A stretch of 64,000 bases of DNA from Marinobacter litoralis (GCF_016427555.1 NZ_JAELVS010000001.1:1302001-1366000), one strand, 5' to 3'; shown: positions 33,717 through 43,171, numbered from the stretch's first letter. The notes: generated by a model from the letters alone, not told the origin. Program-made: numbers and translations.

Positions 33717-34286
33717 ATGAGTGATTCTGAGATTATTAATTCCACCCGAAAATGGGTGGAAGACGTTGTAGTTGGTTACAACCTTTGCCCGTTTGCCAAG
33801 CGTGAGTTGGTGAAAGACCGGGTTCGGTTTGTGGTGACGGAAGCCAAGACCGAAGACGACCTTGTGCAGGCGCTGCACGCTGAGCTTCAACTGCTGGAAG
33901 ACCAGCCAGACGTTGAAACCACCTTGTTGATTCACCCGGGCGTGTTGCAGGATTTCTATGCCTACAACGAGTTCCTGGATACCGCGGATGCGTTGTTGGA
34001 ATATCTTGAGCTGGAAGGCGTTTACCAGATCGCCAGTTTCCATCCGGATTACCAGTTTGCCGACACCGAGGCCGATGCGGCAGAGAATTACACGAACCGT
34101 TCTCCATACCCTATGCTGCATATCTTGCGGGAAGCGAGTCTGGAGTCTGCGATTGATAACTATCCCGATGTGGATGGTATTCCCGATCGCAATATTGAAC
34201 TGATGAACCGGGAAGGCGCAGACAAGCTGAAAAGCCTGCTTAAGGCCTGTTTCTCCGAGATAGAAAACAAGCGAACCGGGGAGTAG
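33717..34286 (+). CDS. DUF1415 family protein
   Basis: A 189-residue cytoplasmic protein with the DUF1415 hallmarks: WVEDVVVGYNLCPFAK at the start, YQIASFHPDYQFADT in the middle, NYTNRSPYPMLHILRE and the late AGADKLKSLL-type tail. Function unknown; a conserved cysteine (Cys24 in NLCPF) is notable. The gene sits alone between the two arms of the inverted repeat, and is the only gene in the enclosed unit, so it may be a captured or rearranged segment. Its promoter must be within or just after the left arm. Confidence 0.9.
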   Translation: MSDSEIINSTRKWVEDVVVGYNLCPFAKRELVKDRVRFVVTEAKTEDDLVQALHAELQLLEDQPDVETTLLIHPGVLQDFYAYNEFLDTADALLEYLELEGVYQIASFHPDYQFADTEADAAENYTNRSPYPMLHILREASLESAIDNYPDVDGIPDRNIELMNREGADKLKSLLKACFSEIENKRTGE

Positions 34287-34298
34287 AAGAACGAAGCC

Positions 34299-34531
34299 AG
34301 TGGGTAGGGCGCTTCCAAAAATGTGCGGAGCCATGGATGGCGGAGCAGAAGCGCCACATGGGTTCAGCCGAGCGCTTATGAAGCGAAGCTTCATGCGACA
34401 GATGAACGACCGCAATCTGTGATTGCGGGCCGGACCCCGGAGGGGTGCCGAAGGAGCGGTTTTTGGAAGGCGATCCCCCACCGGCGACTCGCACTAACTC
34501 GAAGGCTAGTGACAGCAAGCTCCCAAGTAAA
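34299..34531 (-). repeat. Right arm of the ~235-bp inverted repeat flanking DUF1415
   Basis: Reverse complement of the arm at 33433-33668, with a near-identical core at 34312-34471 (three mismatches in 160 bp). It carries the same hairpins. The arm ends 27 bp before the next gene. Inverted orientation could allow inversion of the DUF1415 segment by recombination between arms. Confidence 0.85.
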
Positions 34532-34557
34532 ACCAGACAACACACAAGAGCCAAAAC

Positions 34558-35289
34558 ATGGGACTGCTTTTCGAACAAATAGACAGCGAACCCTCGGTGA
34601 TCGGGGAAATCACTCTGCGCCGCCGCAGGATACCGGCGCTGGGTGATCGGGATATCTACGAAGTGAAACTGGGCGAAGAGTTTCTTATGTCCAGCATGTT
34701 CGTCGATGCCGAAATTGCGCTCTCGGATATCGGCCTCGATGCAACCGAAGGCGACAACCTCAGTGTCGTCGTCGGGGGCCTTGGATTGGGCTACACCGCC
34801 GTTGCAGCCCTCAAACACCAACGCGTATCCGAACTGCTGGTCGTTGAATACCTCAAGCCCGTGATCGGGTGGCACCAGCAAGAGCTCGTACCCCTTGGCA
34901 AAGAACAGAACGACGACCCACGCCACCGCTACGTCCACGGCAGCTTCTTCGACATGGCCGTGGCAGACCCCGCCACCGGAGGCTTTGACCCTGAAGCGCC
35001 CGGGAAACAGTTTGATGCCATTCTGCTAGACATCGACCACTCGCCCAGAGCCCTGCTGCACGACTCCAGTGCCAGCTTCTACAGTACCGAAAATATCAGC
35101 CTGATGGCCCGGCAGCTGAAGCCGCGCGGCATTTTTGCCATGTGGTCAAACGAAGGCGAAGACGACGAGTTTATGGCTGTACTGAATGAAGTATTCGAAG
35201 ACGTCGCTTGCCACGTTGTCAGCTTCTTCAACCCCTTCCAAAACCGGGAATCCTTCAACACCGTCTACGTCGCCCGTAAGCCTGGGTGA
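34558..35289 (+). CDS. Spermidine-synthase-like / class I SAM-dependent protein
   Basis: A 243-residue protein with a polyamine-synthase-like fold: VVVGGLGLGYTAVAALKH (about 70-87), LLVVEYLKPVIGWHQ, and LLDIDHSPRALL. It is a member of the spermidine/spermine synthase-like group common as stand-alone proteins in marine gammaproteobacteria. Catalytic residues were not confirmed, so spermidine synthesis is only a possibility. It is not similar enough to the protein at 21.9-22.7 kb to be called a recent paralogue. Its start follows the right repeat arm by 27 bp. Confidence 0.75.
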   Translation: MGLLFEQIDSEPSVIGEITLRRRRIPALGDRDIYEVKLGEEFLMSSMFVDAEIALSDIGLDATEGDNLSVVVGGLGLGYTAVAALKHQRVSELLVVEYLKPVIGWHQQELVPLGKEQNDDPRHRYVHGSFFDMAVADPATGGFDPEAPGKQFDAILLDIDHSPRALLHDSSASFYSTENISLMARQLKPRGIFAMWSNEGEDDEFMAVLNEVFEDVACHVVSFFNPFQNRESFNTVYVARKPG

Positions 35290-35361
35290 AAAACTGAGGT
35301 TTGCTGGTACGCCTCTTGTCTTCTAGGCTCAAGTAAACGGAGCAAGTTGCAGGAGGTGTTT

Positions 35362-35577
35362 ATGTCGAATCACCACGTTTACAAGAAAGTGGAAATTGTC
35401 GGCTCCTCGAAGAAAAGCATCGAGGATGCGATCGAAAATGCGCTTGAGGAGTGTGGAAAAAGCGTTCGCAATATGGAGTGGTTTGAGGTGATGGAAACCC
35501 GGGGCCATATCGTGGATGGCAAGGTGGGGCATTATCAGGTGGTGCTGAAAATCGGATTTCGTATCTCTGACAGTTGA
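35362..35577 (+). CDS. Dodecin
   Basis: A 71-residue dodecin, a hollow dodecameric flavin-binding protein used for FMN/riboflavin storage or buffering. Family features are VYKKVEIVGSSKKSIEDAIENAL, the central tryptophan in MEWFEV that stacks on the flavin, and the tail GKVGHYQVVLKIGFRI. ATG 35362 has GGAGG 6 nt upstream; the frame upstream is non-coding. It is followed by a strong terminator. Confidence 0.93.
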   Translation: MSNHHVYKKVEIVGSSKKSIEDAIENALEECGKSVRNMEWFEVMETRGHIVDGKVGHYQVVLKIGFRISDS

Positions 35578-35608
35578 GAACCGTAAGAATTATTTTGGTG
35601 GACCAGTG

Positions 35609-35645
35609 AAACGCCCGGGCAGCGCGCTGCCCGGGCGTTTTTTTA
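35609..35645. terminator. Strong bidirectional terminator between dodecin and NSS transporter
   Basis: A 32-bp perfect palindrome (arms AAACGCCCGGGCAGCG and its complement, no unpaired loop beyond the turn) starts 32 bp after the dodecin stop and is followed by a T-run. The A-run on the left gives the transporter, on the minus strand, a T-run too. Confidence 0.93.
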
Positions 35646-37055
35646 CATCAGGTTGTAGATAAACACGATAGCCACAGCGACCGGCGTGATAAAGCGGACG
35701 GTGACAAACCACAGGTTGAACACGCCCGGTGACAGCGACAGTTCGTTTTCCATGGCTTGACGAGACATCACCCAACCGGCAAATAGCGCAACTAGCAGAC
35801 CACCCAGCGGCAACAGGATGTTGGCGGTGAAGAAGTCCAGCAAATCAAAAATGGTTTTGCCTTCCAGCATCGGGATGAAGCCCAGCGGCGCGACGTCGGC
35901 CCACAAGTTCAGCGACAGCACCGAGGCAATACCCAGTGCCCAGCACACGCCACCGGCGGCGAGGGTGCTGATCGCACGGTTCATACCTTTCTGCTCTTCC
36001 AGCCATTCCACGATGGGTTCCAGAAGCGAAATGCCCGATGTCCAGGCAGCGAACACCAATAATACGAAGAACAGAGTGCCGAACAACGAGCCCATCGGCA
36101 TCTGACCAAAGGCCAGTGGCAGAGTCTGGAAAATCAGTCCAGGACCTGCGCCCGGCTCCAGTCCATTCGCAAAGACGATCGGGAAAATCGCCATGCCGGC
36201 CAGCAGTGCCACGCCGGTATCGACCACCGAGACAGTAACGGATGTTTTGGCGATGGAAATATTCTTGGGCAGGTAGGAACCGTAGGCCATCATGACCGCC
36301 ATGCCTAGACTCAACGTAAAGAATGCATGGCCAAGGGCCACCAGTACGCCCGACGTGGTCAGCTTGGAGAAGTCCGGCTGGAACAGGAACGTAGCGGCTT
36401 GACCGAAGTGGCCGGTGGTCATGGCGTAGCCGACAACCAACAGAAGCAGTACAAACAGCGCAGGCATCAGGATACTGACGGCCCGCTCAAGACCCGAGCG
36501 AACGCCCCGGGCCACGACCAGCATCACCAAGGCCATGAACACGGTGTGCCAAAGCAGCAGGGTAGAGGGCGTGCTCAGCAATCCTGAGAAGATGGCGCCC
36601 ACGGCGTCTGCAGATTGCCCGGTGAGTTGTCCGCTGGCGGTGGTGCCCACGTAAGAGATGGCCCAGCCACCAATCACCGAGTAGAACGAAAGAATTAAGA
36701 ATCCGGCGAGAACGCCTATGGCGCCTACCAGTTTCCAGGCCGGGTTCAGTTTGTCGCGTTCAGTAATCAGACGAATGCTGTTGACCGGGCTGCGGCCACC
36801 CCGGCGGCCAATCATCACTTCGGCCATCATGATGGGGATGCCCACAACGGCGATACAGGCGAGGTATACCAGTACGAAGGCACCACCACCGTTTTCGCCG
36901 GTAACGTAGGGGAACTTCCAGATATTGCCGAGGCCAACGGCGGAACCCGTGGCCGCCAGAATAAAGGCGAGCCGTGAGGACCAGAGTCCACGTTTTGCAT
37001 TGGAGCCCTCAAGGGCTTCCGAATAGGTAGCGGAGCCGGATGAAGTGACAGACAT
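35643..37055 (-). CDS. NSS-family sodium-dependent amino-acid symporter
   Basis: A 470-residue, 11-12 helix inner-membrane Na+:amino-acid symporter of the LeuT/NSS class. The TM1 region GLGNIWKFPYVTGENGGGAFVL, with the Gly/Asn/Pro bend, is diagnostic. Bacterial members carry tryptophan, tyrosine, leucine or other neutral amino acids. It is encoded just downstream of a Leu/Phe-type dehydrogenase and a fused 2-oxoacid oxidoreductase on the same strand, which suggests a hydrophobic amino acid as cargo. A terminator lies between this gene and the dehydrogenase, so it may also be expressed separately. Confidence 0.92.
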   Translation of the reverse strand: MSVTSSGSATYSEALEGSNAKRGLWSSRLAFILAATGSAVGLGNIWKFPYVTGENGGGAFVLVYLACIAVVGIPIMMAEVMIGRRGGRSPVNSIRLITERDKLNPAWKLVGAIGVLAGFLILSFYSVIGGWAISYVGTTASGQLTGQSADAVGAIFSGLLSTPSTLLLWHTVFMALVMLVVARGVRSGLERAVSILMPALFVLLLLVVGYAMTTGHFGQAATFLFQPDFSKLTTSGVLVALGHAFFTLSLGMAVMMAYGSYLPKNISIAKTSVTVSVVDTGVALLAGMAIFPIVFANGLEPGAGPGLIFQTLPLAFGQMPMGSLFGTLFFVLLVFAAWTSGISLLEPIVEWLEEQKGMNRAISTLAAGGVCWALGIASVLSLNLWADVAPLGFIPMLEGKTIFDLLDFFTANILLPLGGLLVALFAGWVMSRQAMENELSLSPGVFNLWFVTVRFITPVAVAIVFIYNLM

Positions 37056-37093
37056 AATGATCTCCCGAAGGTATTGTTTTTGTTTCAGGGGTT

Positions 37094-37124
37094 AAAAAGG
37101 GGAGCTGCAGAACCCTGCAGCCCC
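37094..37124 (-). terminator. Rho-independent terminator of the dehydrogenase gene
   Basis: On the minus strand, GGGGCTGCAG, a GGTT turn and CTGCAGCTCCCC form a stem with one bulge, then TTTTT. It starts about 24 nt after the dehydrogenase stop and 40 bp before the symporter start. Confidence 0.75.
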
Positions 37125-37147
37125 CAAGGGAACGCGCCGGCGTCAGA

Positions 37148-38248
37148 TCAGCCGGCGCAAGCCAGTCGCCTGGGCGTTTGCCCTGCACCCGGAGCATGCT
37201 TTCGGAAACGCTCTTCGGCCAGTTCATTGGCGATCTCACCGGTCGCGCGGCCGGTATTATCTGAGCGCTGGAATATCTCGGTCAGGGTGTCACCGATGGT
37301 GTCTACATGGGCGCGGATTTGCTCGGGAGAGCCGTTGGTGCGCTCGTAGAACACATCGATGATGCCGCCGGCGTTGATGGCGAAGTCCGGGGCATAGAGA
37401 ATGCCCCGTTGTTTGAGTGCTGCGTCGTGCTCGGGGCGGTCCAGCAGGTTATTGGCAGCGCCCGCCACGATGCCAGCCCGAATCGCGGGAATGCTTTGGT
37501 CATTCAGCACCGCTCCCATGGCGCAGGGGGCGATCACATCGACCGGCAAGGTAAGAATGTCTCCCGATGCAACGGCAGTGGCGCCCAGTTCGTCTACCGC
37601 ACGTTTGAGGTTGTCGGTGTGAATGTCCGTCACCCACAGTTCGGCACCGGCTTCTTTCAGGTAGCGGGCCAGTCGGAAGCCGACATTGCCAATACCCTGA
37701 ACCGCTACCTTCAAACCGTTCAGGTCATCCGTGCCGAGTTTGTGTTTGACGGCCGCTTTCAGGCCGATGAAGGTTCCGTAGGCGGTTACCGGTGACGGAT
37801 CGCCCGTGCTGGGTAGGCCGTCAAAGCCGGTGCGGGTTGTTACACCGGCCACATGAGAGGTCTGGCGACCCATGACTTTCAGGTCAGGCACGCTGGTGCC
37901 GGAATCTTCAGCGGCAATGTACTGGCCGCCAAGGCTTTCCAGGTGTCGGCCCATGGCTTCGAGCAAGGCTTCGGTCTTGTGCTTGCGAGGGTCGCCGATG
38001 ATCACCGACTTGCCGCCGCCGAGATCCAGATTGGCCAGCGCCGATTTATAGGTCATGCCTCTCGATAAGCGAAGGACATCTCTGAGCGCTTCTTCGTCAC
38101 TGGCGTAAGGGAACATTCGGCAACCGCCAAGCGCGGCTCCCCGTGAGGTATTGTGAATGGCAATGATGCCTTTAAGGCCGGTTTCGGCATCGCAGACGAA
38201 AGACAGGTGTTCGTGGTTATCGAACTCCGGATGGCTGAATACGTTCAT
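37148..38248 (-). CDS. Leu/Phe/Val-type amino-acid dehydrogenase
   Basis: A 366-residue NAD-dependent dehydrogenase of the Glu/Leu/Phe/Val family. Catalytic and substrate-binding lysines are at the LeuDH-like positions 68 and 80 ([19 protein letters not shown]), preceded by LGGCRMFPY. The NAD-binding motif GIGNVG lies near residue 190. It oxidatively deaminates a hydrophobic amino acid to the 2-oxoacid. Leucine (ldh/bcd) is the default, but phenylalanine dehydrogenase is possible since an indolepyruvate/arylpyruvate-type oxidoreductase gene is directly upstream on the same strand. GAGGTGAA lies ahead of the ATG. Confidence 0.9.
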   Translation of the reverse strand: MNVFSHPEFDNHEHLSFVCDAETGLKGIIAIHNTSRGAALGGCRMFPYASDEEALRDVLRLSRGMTYKSALANLDLGGGKSVIIGDPRKHKTEALLEAMGRHLESLGGQYIAAEDSGTSVPDLKVMGRQTSHVAGVTTRTGFDGLPSTGDPSPVTAYGTFIGLKAAVKHKLGTDDLNGLKVAVQGIGNVGFRLARYLKEAGAELWVTDIHTDNLKRAVDELGATAVASGDILTLPVDVIAPCAMGAVLNDQSIPAIRAGIVAGAANNLLDRPEHDAALKQRGILYAPDFAINAGGIIDVFYERTNGSPEQIRAHVDTIGDTLTEIFQRSDNTGRATGEIANELAEERFRKHAPGAGQTPRRLACAG

Positions 38249-38314
38249 GGCGTTTCACCTCTTGTCGGTGGCCAACCGTTACCCTTGTGGGGCCTGCGGT
38301 GGCCATTTATTGTT

Positions 38315-41300
38315 TTAGACAGCTGCGTTGGCGATTTGTTGATGAGCCCTTTCATTCGGGCTTAATTCAGCCCGGTACTGCGCCCGTTCTTTTTGGGCAG
38401 CGTGATAGGCGGCTTCTTTCACCGGCCCGTAGCCGCGGATCTTCGCGGGCAGGCTGGCAAGGTTGCGGGCCGCATCGGCGTGGTCCTTGCTCAGATGCTT
38501 GAGCAGGAAAGCCACGTCCGCCTCGTACTCCCGAATGAGTTTGCGTTCCAGGCGGCGGTCGGCGGTGTATCCGAATGGGTCCAGCGGGGTACCGCGCAGA
38601 CCGCGGGCTTTCGCCAGCCACGTGAATACGGTTTCCATCCAGGGCCCGAAGGTGTGCTTTTTCGGCCGTTCGCCGTTCCTACCGCGGCTGAGCAGCGGCG
38701 GCGCCAGATTGAACTCCAGCTCGATGTCCCCCTCGAATTGTTCCTCGAGTTGCTTGCGCAGGCTGCCATTGCTGAACAGTCGGGCGACTTCGTACTCGTC
38801 TTTGTAGGCCAACACTTTGGCGTAGTTCTCGACGATAGAGCGCAACAGAAGTGGGTCACGGCCCAGCTTGTGAGCGATGGTCTGTTCCGCATTGCGCACC
38901 AGCTTCTCGTAGCGTTTGGCCAGCGATGCATTTTGGTAATCGCTCAGATGCGCCATGTTGCGCTGGATCAACTGGTCTGTGGTTTCCATGACCTGCACCG
39001 GCGTGCCTTTGGGTTTCGGGAAGGCCAGAGCCATCACCCGGTCCAGATCGTGGGCAGCACGGCGCCCCCAGAGGAAGGCCTGTTTGTTTTTTTCGACTGC
39101 CACGTTGTTGAGCTCGATGGCCCGCTCAATGGCATCCGCGCTTAGCGGCAACAAGCCCTGCTGCCAGGCGAAGCCCACGGTGAACAGGTTTACGGCCATG
39201 CCGTCGCCCATCAAGGCCTTGGCCAGATCGCCGGCATTGAGGAACCAGCTGCCATCGGGGCGGCAGGCTTCTTTCACCGTTTGTTCCATCGCTTCACCCG
39301 GGAACTGAAGGTCAGGGTCACGGGTAAAGGCCGCGGGCATGGCTTTTTCGGTGTTAACCACCGCCCGTGAAAACCGGTTATCCAGTTTGGCCAGGGCATC
39401 GTCGGTTGCCGATACCATCAGATCGAAGGCGATCATCAGGTCGGCCTCGCCGGCCGGAATGCGCACAGCGTGGATGTCCTCTTGCTTGTCACTGATGCGA
39501 ATGTGGCTGACCACCGCGCCAAACTTCTGGGCCAGGCCAGCCTGATCCAGCACGGACACGCCTTTGCCTTCGAGGTGTGCCGCCATGCCCAGCAGGGCAC
39601 TCACGGTCACCACACCGGTACCACCCACGCCGGTCAGCAGAATGCCGTAAGGATTGCTGCCAGATACGGGCGTAGGTTCCGGAAGCTCGGGGAAGTCCAC
39701 CGCAGAGCTGACCCCTGCCGGTTTTTTCAGTCTGCCGCCTTTGACAGTGACAAAGCTGGGGCAGAAACCGCGCACACAGGAGAAATCCTTGTTGCAGGAA
39801 GATTGGTCAATCGTGCGTTTACGCCCGGCATCGGTTTCTTTCGGCAGAATCGACAAACAGTTGGATTGAATGCCGCAATCACCACAGCCTTCGCACACAT
39901 CCGAGTGAATCATCACGCGCTGGTCCGGGTCTTCCATGGTGCCGCGCTTGCGACGACGGCGCTTTTCGGCGGCGCAGGTTTGGTCGTAGATGATCACCGA
40001 GCAGCCTTCAATCTCACGCATTTCCCGCTGCAGCGCGTCCAGATCATCCCGGTGATGGAAGGTAGTACGGTCAGCAAAATCGGCACGGGACGGGTATTTA
40101 TCGATATCGTCGCTGACCACAGCGATGCGGCGTACGCCTTCGCCGTAGAGTTGGTGGCTGATTTGCTGAACCGTCAAGGTTCCGTCCACCGGCTGGCCAC
40201 CGGTCATGGCAACGGCATCGTTGTAGAGAATTTTGTAGGTGATGTTGGCACCGGAAGCGATGGCTGCCCGAATGGCCAGAACTCCGGAGTGGAAATAGGT
40301 GCCGTCACCCAGGTTCTGAAACACGTGCTTCTGGTTGGTAAACGGTGCCTGGCCGAGCCAGGTGACCCCTTCACCGCCCATTTGGGTAAAGGTGTCGGTG
40401 CCGCGCTCCATCCAGGTGGCCATGTAGTGGCAACCAATGCCACCAAGGGCGCGGCTGCCTTCGGGGACCTGAGTGGACGTGTTGTGCGGGCAGCCAGAGC
40501 AGAAATGAGGTGTGCGTTCCAGCCGCTCTTTGGGCTGCGCCAGACTGTTTTCTTTTTCCGTGAGGAAGTTCAGGCGCTGCTGCAGTTGGTCATTGCAATA
40601 GCGGCCATCCAGACGGGAAGCGATGGCCCGCGCCACCATAGCCGGGGTGAGCTCGGCGATGGTCGGTAGCAAATCGTTTCCCTGATTGTCTTTTTTGCCA
40701 ATCACATTGGGGCGTTTGCCATCTTGCCAGGTGTAGAGCTGGGTTTTGATCTGTTCCTCGATCAAGCCCCGCTTTTCTTCAACTACCAGAATTTCTTCCA
40801 GTCCCGAGGCGAATTCATAGATGCCTTCGGGCTCGAGAGGCCAGGGCATGGCCACTTTGTAAACGGCCAGCCCGATGGCTTCACGTTCCTCGTCGCCCAA
40901 ACCGAGATCGGCCAGGGCCTGAATAACGTCGAGGTAGGCTTTGCCGGTGGTGACGATACCCAGTCGAGGCTGTTTCGCCGCAAGTACGGTATGGTCCAGG
41001 TGGTTGGCTCTGCAGAAGGCTTTTGCGGCTTCCAGTTTGTGCCGGTGCAGGCGTTCTTCCTGTTCCATGGGCTTGTCGGGCCAGCGGGAGTTCAGGCCAC
41101 CTTCCGGCATCGGAAAGTGTGTGGGAATGCGGATGTTGATCCGACTGAGATCCAGGTTGGCGGAAATGGACGAGTCCATATTCTCGGCCAGAGCTTTAAA
41201 GCCGACCCAGCAGCCGCTGAAGCGCGACATGGCCCAGCCGTATAAGCCGAGGTCAAGAATGTCCTGAATGCCGGCGGGGTTCAGAACCGGCATGCCGGCA

Positions 41301-41818
41301 TCGAGAAACGCGTAATCACTTTGGTGAGGCAAGGTGGACGATTTGCAGGCATGATCGTCGCCCGCAACCGCCAGTACACCACCAAACCGGGAAGTGCCCG
41401 CCGCGTTGCCGTGCTTGAAGACGTCGCCGGTGCGGTCTACGCCCGGCCCTTTGCCGTACCAGAGTGCAAATACACCATCGTAACGGGCGCCCTCGAAAAT
41501 GTTGACCTGCTGGCTACCCCAGACAGCGGTTGCGCCTAAATCTTCGTTTACACCGGGCAAGAAGTGAATATTGCGCTCTTTGAGGTGATCGCGGGCTTTC
41601 CACAAAACCTTGTCGAACCCGCCAAGAGGAGACCCGCGATAACCGGAGATAAAGCCGGCCGTATTCAGATCGTTGTTACGGTCGAGTTGGGCTTGGAGCA
41701 GGGGGAGTCTCGCCAGAGCCTGGCTACCGTTCATGTAGACCGAACCGGTATCTTTTTTCCAGACATCGTCAAGGCTGACGGGACGCAGGCCCGTGGGGGA
41801 GCGTGAAAGATCTGACAT
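38315..41818 (-). CDS. Fused indolepyruvate-type 2-oxoacid:ferredoxin oxidoreductase
   Basis: A 1167-residue protein combining all subunits of an indolepyruvate ferredoxin oxidoreductase. Thiamine-diphosphate parts include GIGCHYMATWM and GGEGVTWLGQAP. A ferredoxin-type cluster motif (CEGCGDCGIQSNC) is near residue 640, and the C-terminal gamma-type domain has GGVGGTGVVTV-like and FGAVVSHIRIS segments. It should convert an aryl- or branched-chain 2-oxoacid plus CoA to acyl-CoA and CO2, reducing ferredoxin. ATG 41818 has GAGGA 8 nt upstream. The dehydrogenase gene follows 66 bp downstream. Confidence 0.9.
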   Translation of the reverse strand: MSDLSRSPTGLRPVSLDDVWKKDTGSVYMNGSQALARLPLLQAQLDRNNDLNTAGFISGYRGSPLGGFDKVLWKARDHLKERNIHFLPGVNEDLGATAVWGSQQVNIFEGARYDGVFALWYGKGPGVDRTGDVFKHGNAAGTSRFGGVLAVAGDDHACKSSTLPHQSDYAFLDAGMPVLNPAGIQDILDLGLYGWAMSRFSGCWVGFKALAENMDSSISANLDLSRINIRIPTHFPMPEGGLNSRWPDKPMEQEERLHRHKLEAAKAFCRANHLDHTVLAAKQPRLGIVTTGKAYLDVIQALADLGLGDEEREAIGLAVYKVAMPWPLEPEGIYEFASGLEEILVVEEKRGLIEEQIKTQLYTWQDGKRPNVIGKKDNQGNDLLPTIAELTPAMVARAIASRLDGRYCNDQLQQRLNFLTEKENSLAQPKERLERTPHFCSGCPHNTSTQVPEGSRALGGIGCHYMATWMERGTDTFTQMGGEGVTWLGQAPFTNQKHVFQNLGDGTYFHSGVLAIRAAIASGANITYKILYNDAVAMTGGQPVDGTLTVQQISHQLYGEGVRRIAVVSDDIDKYPSRADFADRTTFHHRDDLDALQREMREIEGCSVIIYDQTCAAEKRRRRKRGTMEDPDQRVMIHSDVCEGCGDCGIQSNCLSILPKETDAGRKRTIDQSSCNKDFSCVRGFCPSFVTVKGGRLKKPAGVSSAVDFPELPEPTPVSGSNPYGILLTGVGGTGVVTVSALLGMAAHLEGKGVSVLDQAGLAQKFGAVVSHIRISDKQEDIHAVRIPAGEADLMIAFDLMVSATDDALAKLDNRFSRAVVNTEKAMPAAFTRDPDLQFPGEAMEQTVKEACRPDGSWFLNAGDLAKALMGDGMAVNLFTVGFAWQQGLLPLSADAIERAIELNNVAVEKNKQAFLWGRRAAHDLDRVMALAFPKPKGTPVQVMETTDQLIQRNMAHLSDYQNASLAKRYEKLVRNAEQTIAHKLGRDPLLLRSIVENYAKVLAYKDEYEVARLFSNGSLRKQLEEQFEGDIELEFNLAPPLLSRGRNGERPKKHTFGPWMETVFTWLAKARGLRGTPLDPFGYTADRRLERKLIREYEADVAFLLKHLSKDHADAARNLASLPAKIRGYGPVKEAAYHAAQKERAQYRAELSPNERAHQQIANAAV

Positions 41819-41974
41819 GTTGAAATCCTCTACTACCTGACCGGATCGCGGCGGTAGGTAATGTCTTGTTTTTGTAATCCCGGCTTTTGGCCGGATGGTC
41901 GATTTCATTGGTCCTGCCCGGAGGATTACCCGGGTTGTCCTTTTGGGACTGGACGAAAAACAAACTAGAGTAAG

Positions 41975-41990
41975 TTTACGTGTACGTCAA
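41975..41990. promoter_or_regulatory. TTTACGT-GT-ACGTCAA palindrome, LiuR-like operator candidate
   Basis: A nearly perfect 16-bp palindrome, TTTACGTGTACGTCAA, lies 157 bp upstream of the fused oxidoreductase, overlapping a minus-strand TTGACG that could serve as -35. It resembles the motif I recall for LiuR, a MerR-family regulator of branched-chain amino-acid catabolism, but I cannot confirm the consensus. The rest of the 41819-42123 interval has a leader with two small GC hairpins (CCCGG/CCGGG and CCGGC/GCCGG), the upstream region of azlC, and no ORF I can support. Confidence 0.45.
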
Positions 41991-42123
41991 CAGGCGTGAG
42001 GGTGCTTGCGGCTGCCTGAAGTGTGAGTTTTGCATTTAACCGGCTGAGGTGGCGGCAGAAAATAATTTGGCTTAGGGGTTTTTACCTATTCGTGTTTTGC
42101 GGGATTAAGCTTAATTTCCTTCG

Positions 42124-42870
42124 ATGTCTGCTCATACTTATTCTTACCAATTTCAGCCGCACAAGGTGCGCGCTGAATTCTTCCGGTTGCTGCCGATCTC
42201 CTTATTCGTTGTCGCCTTTGGTGCTGCGTTTGGATTAGCCGCGACCCAGTCCGGCTTGTCTCCGTTCCAGTCAATTTTGATGAGCTTCACGGTCTTTGCC
42301 GGTGCTTCGCAGTTCGGGGCGTTAGATTTATGGGGCACCGAAGTTTCGGTGATTCCCATGATGGTTGTGGTGTTTGCCATAAACGCACGCCACCTGCTGA
42401 TGGGGGCCTCGCTTTACCCCATGTTGAAAGACGTATCGCCGGCGCGGCGGTATGGCCTGCTGCTTTTCCTGACCGACGCCAATTGGGCGGTTTCGGCACA
42501 GGATTACCAGAACGGTCGGCGCAACCTGGAAGTGATTCTGGGTGGTGGCGTGGTCTTGTGGCTGGCGTGGGTGTTGGGCACGGCGTTTGGTGCCTACTTC
42601 AGTGGCTTGCTGCAAAACCCGAAAGCTTTTGGGTTGGATATGGTGCTCGGTTGTTTCCTGCTGTCGATGGTGTTGGGTGGTAAGGCTACGCCGCGGGTTG
42701 TGGTGGTGTGGTTGGTGGCTGGCGTTACGTCTCTCGCTGCCTGGAAGTGGCTGCCTGCCAACATGCACGTGGTTGTCGGCGCTTTGGCTGGCGGAGCCGT
42801 AGGTTTGTTCTGGCTGGAGCCGCGAGCCTCAGACAACTCAGAGCATGCAGGAGCTGAACATGACCATTGA
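42124..42870 (+). CDS. azlC: AzlC-family branched-chain amino-acid exporter subunit
   Basis: A 248-residue inner-membrane protein with several hydrophobic helices and the AzlC signature: LPISLFVVAFGAAFGLAA, FTVFAGASQFGALDLW, INARHLLMGASLYP, and FFLTDANWA-like LLFLTDANWAVS. AzlCD exports branched-chain amino acids or analogues. Its last 11 bp overlap azlD. It is divergent from the fused 2-oxoacid oxidoreductase. Confidence 0.92.
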   Translation: MSAHTYSYQFQPHKVRAEFFRLLPISLFVVAFGAAFGLAATQSGLSPFQSILMSFTVFAGASQFGALDLWGTEVSVIPMMVVVFAINARHLLMGASLYPMLKDVSPARRYGLLLFLTDANWAVSAQDYQNGRRNLEVILGGGVVLWLAWVLGTAFGAYFSGLLQNPKAFGLDMVLGCFLLSMVLGGKATPRVVVVWLVAGVTSLAAWKWLPANMHVVVGALAGGAVGLFWLEPRASDNSEHAGAEHDH

Positions 42871-43171
42871 AACCACTTCGGTCGGCGTTCTGATTCTGAT
42901 TGTGCTCATGACGTTGGTCACCTTGGTAACCCGATTCGGCGGCGTGTTCGCCATGTCGTTTGTGAAGATCAGCCCGCGGGTTGAAAGCTTCATCAACGCC
43001 ATGGCCAGCTCTGTTTTGATCGCGATCATAGTGCCTATGGCGGTGGCAGGTGACGCCGGGGCTTTGGCCGCGCTGGTGGCTACTGCGGTCACCATGCTGG
43101 CGATTCGTAAGCCGCTGCCCGCGATCTCGGTGGGGCTGGTGGCAGCGGCTTTGGTGCGTTATTTCACCTGA
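42860..43171 (+). CDS. azlD: AzlD-family branched-chain amino-acid exporter subunit
   Basis: A 103-residue small membrane protein, the standard partner of AzlC. It has a TLVTRFGGVFAMSFVKISPRVESFINAMASSVLIAIIVP core and about four hydrophobic stretches. ATG 42860 has GGAG 7 nt upstream; the start overlaps azlC by 11 bp, so the pair is translationally coupled. Its stop falls within a convergent hairpin. Confidence 0.92.
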   Translation: MTIETTSVGVLILIVLMTLVTLVTRFGGVFAMSFVKISPRVESFINAMASSVLIAIIVPMAVAGDAGALAALVATAVTMLAIRKPLPAISVGLVAAALVRYFT

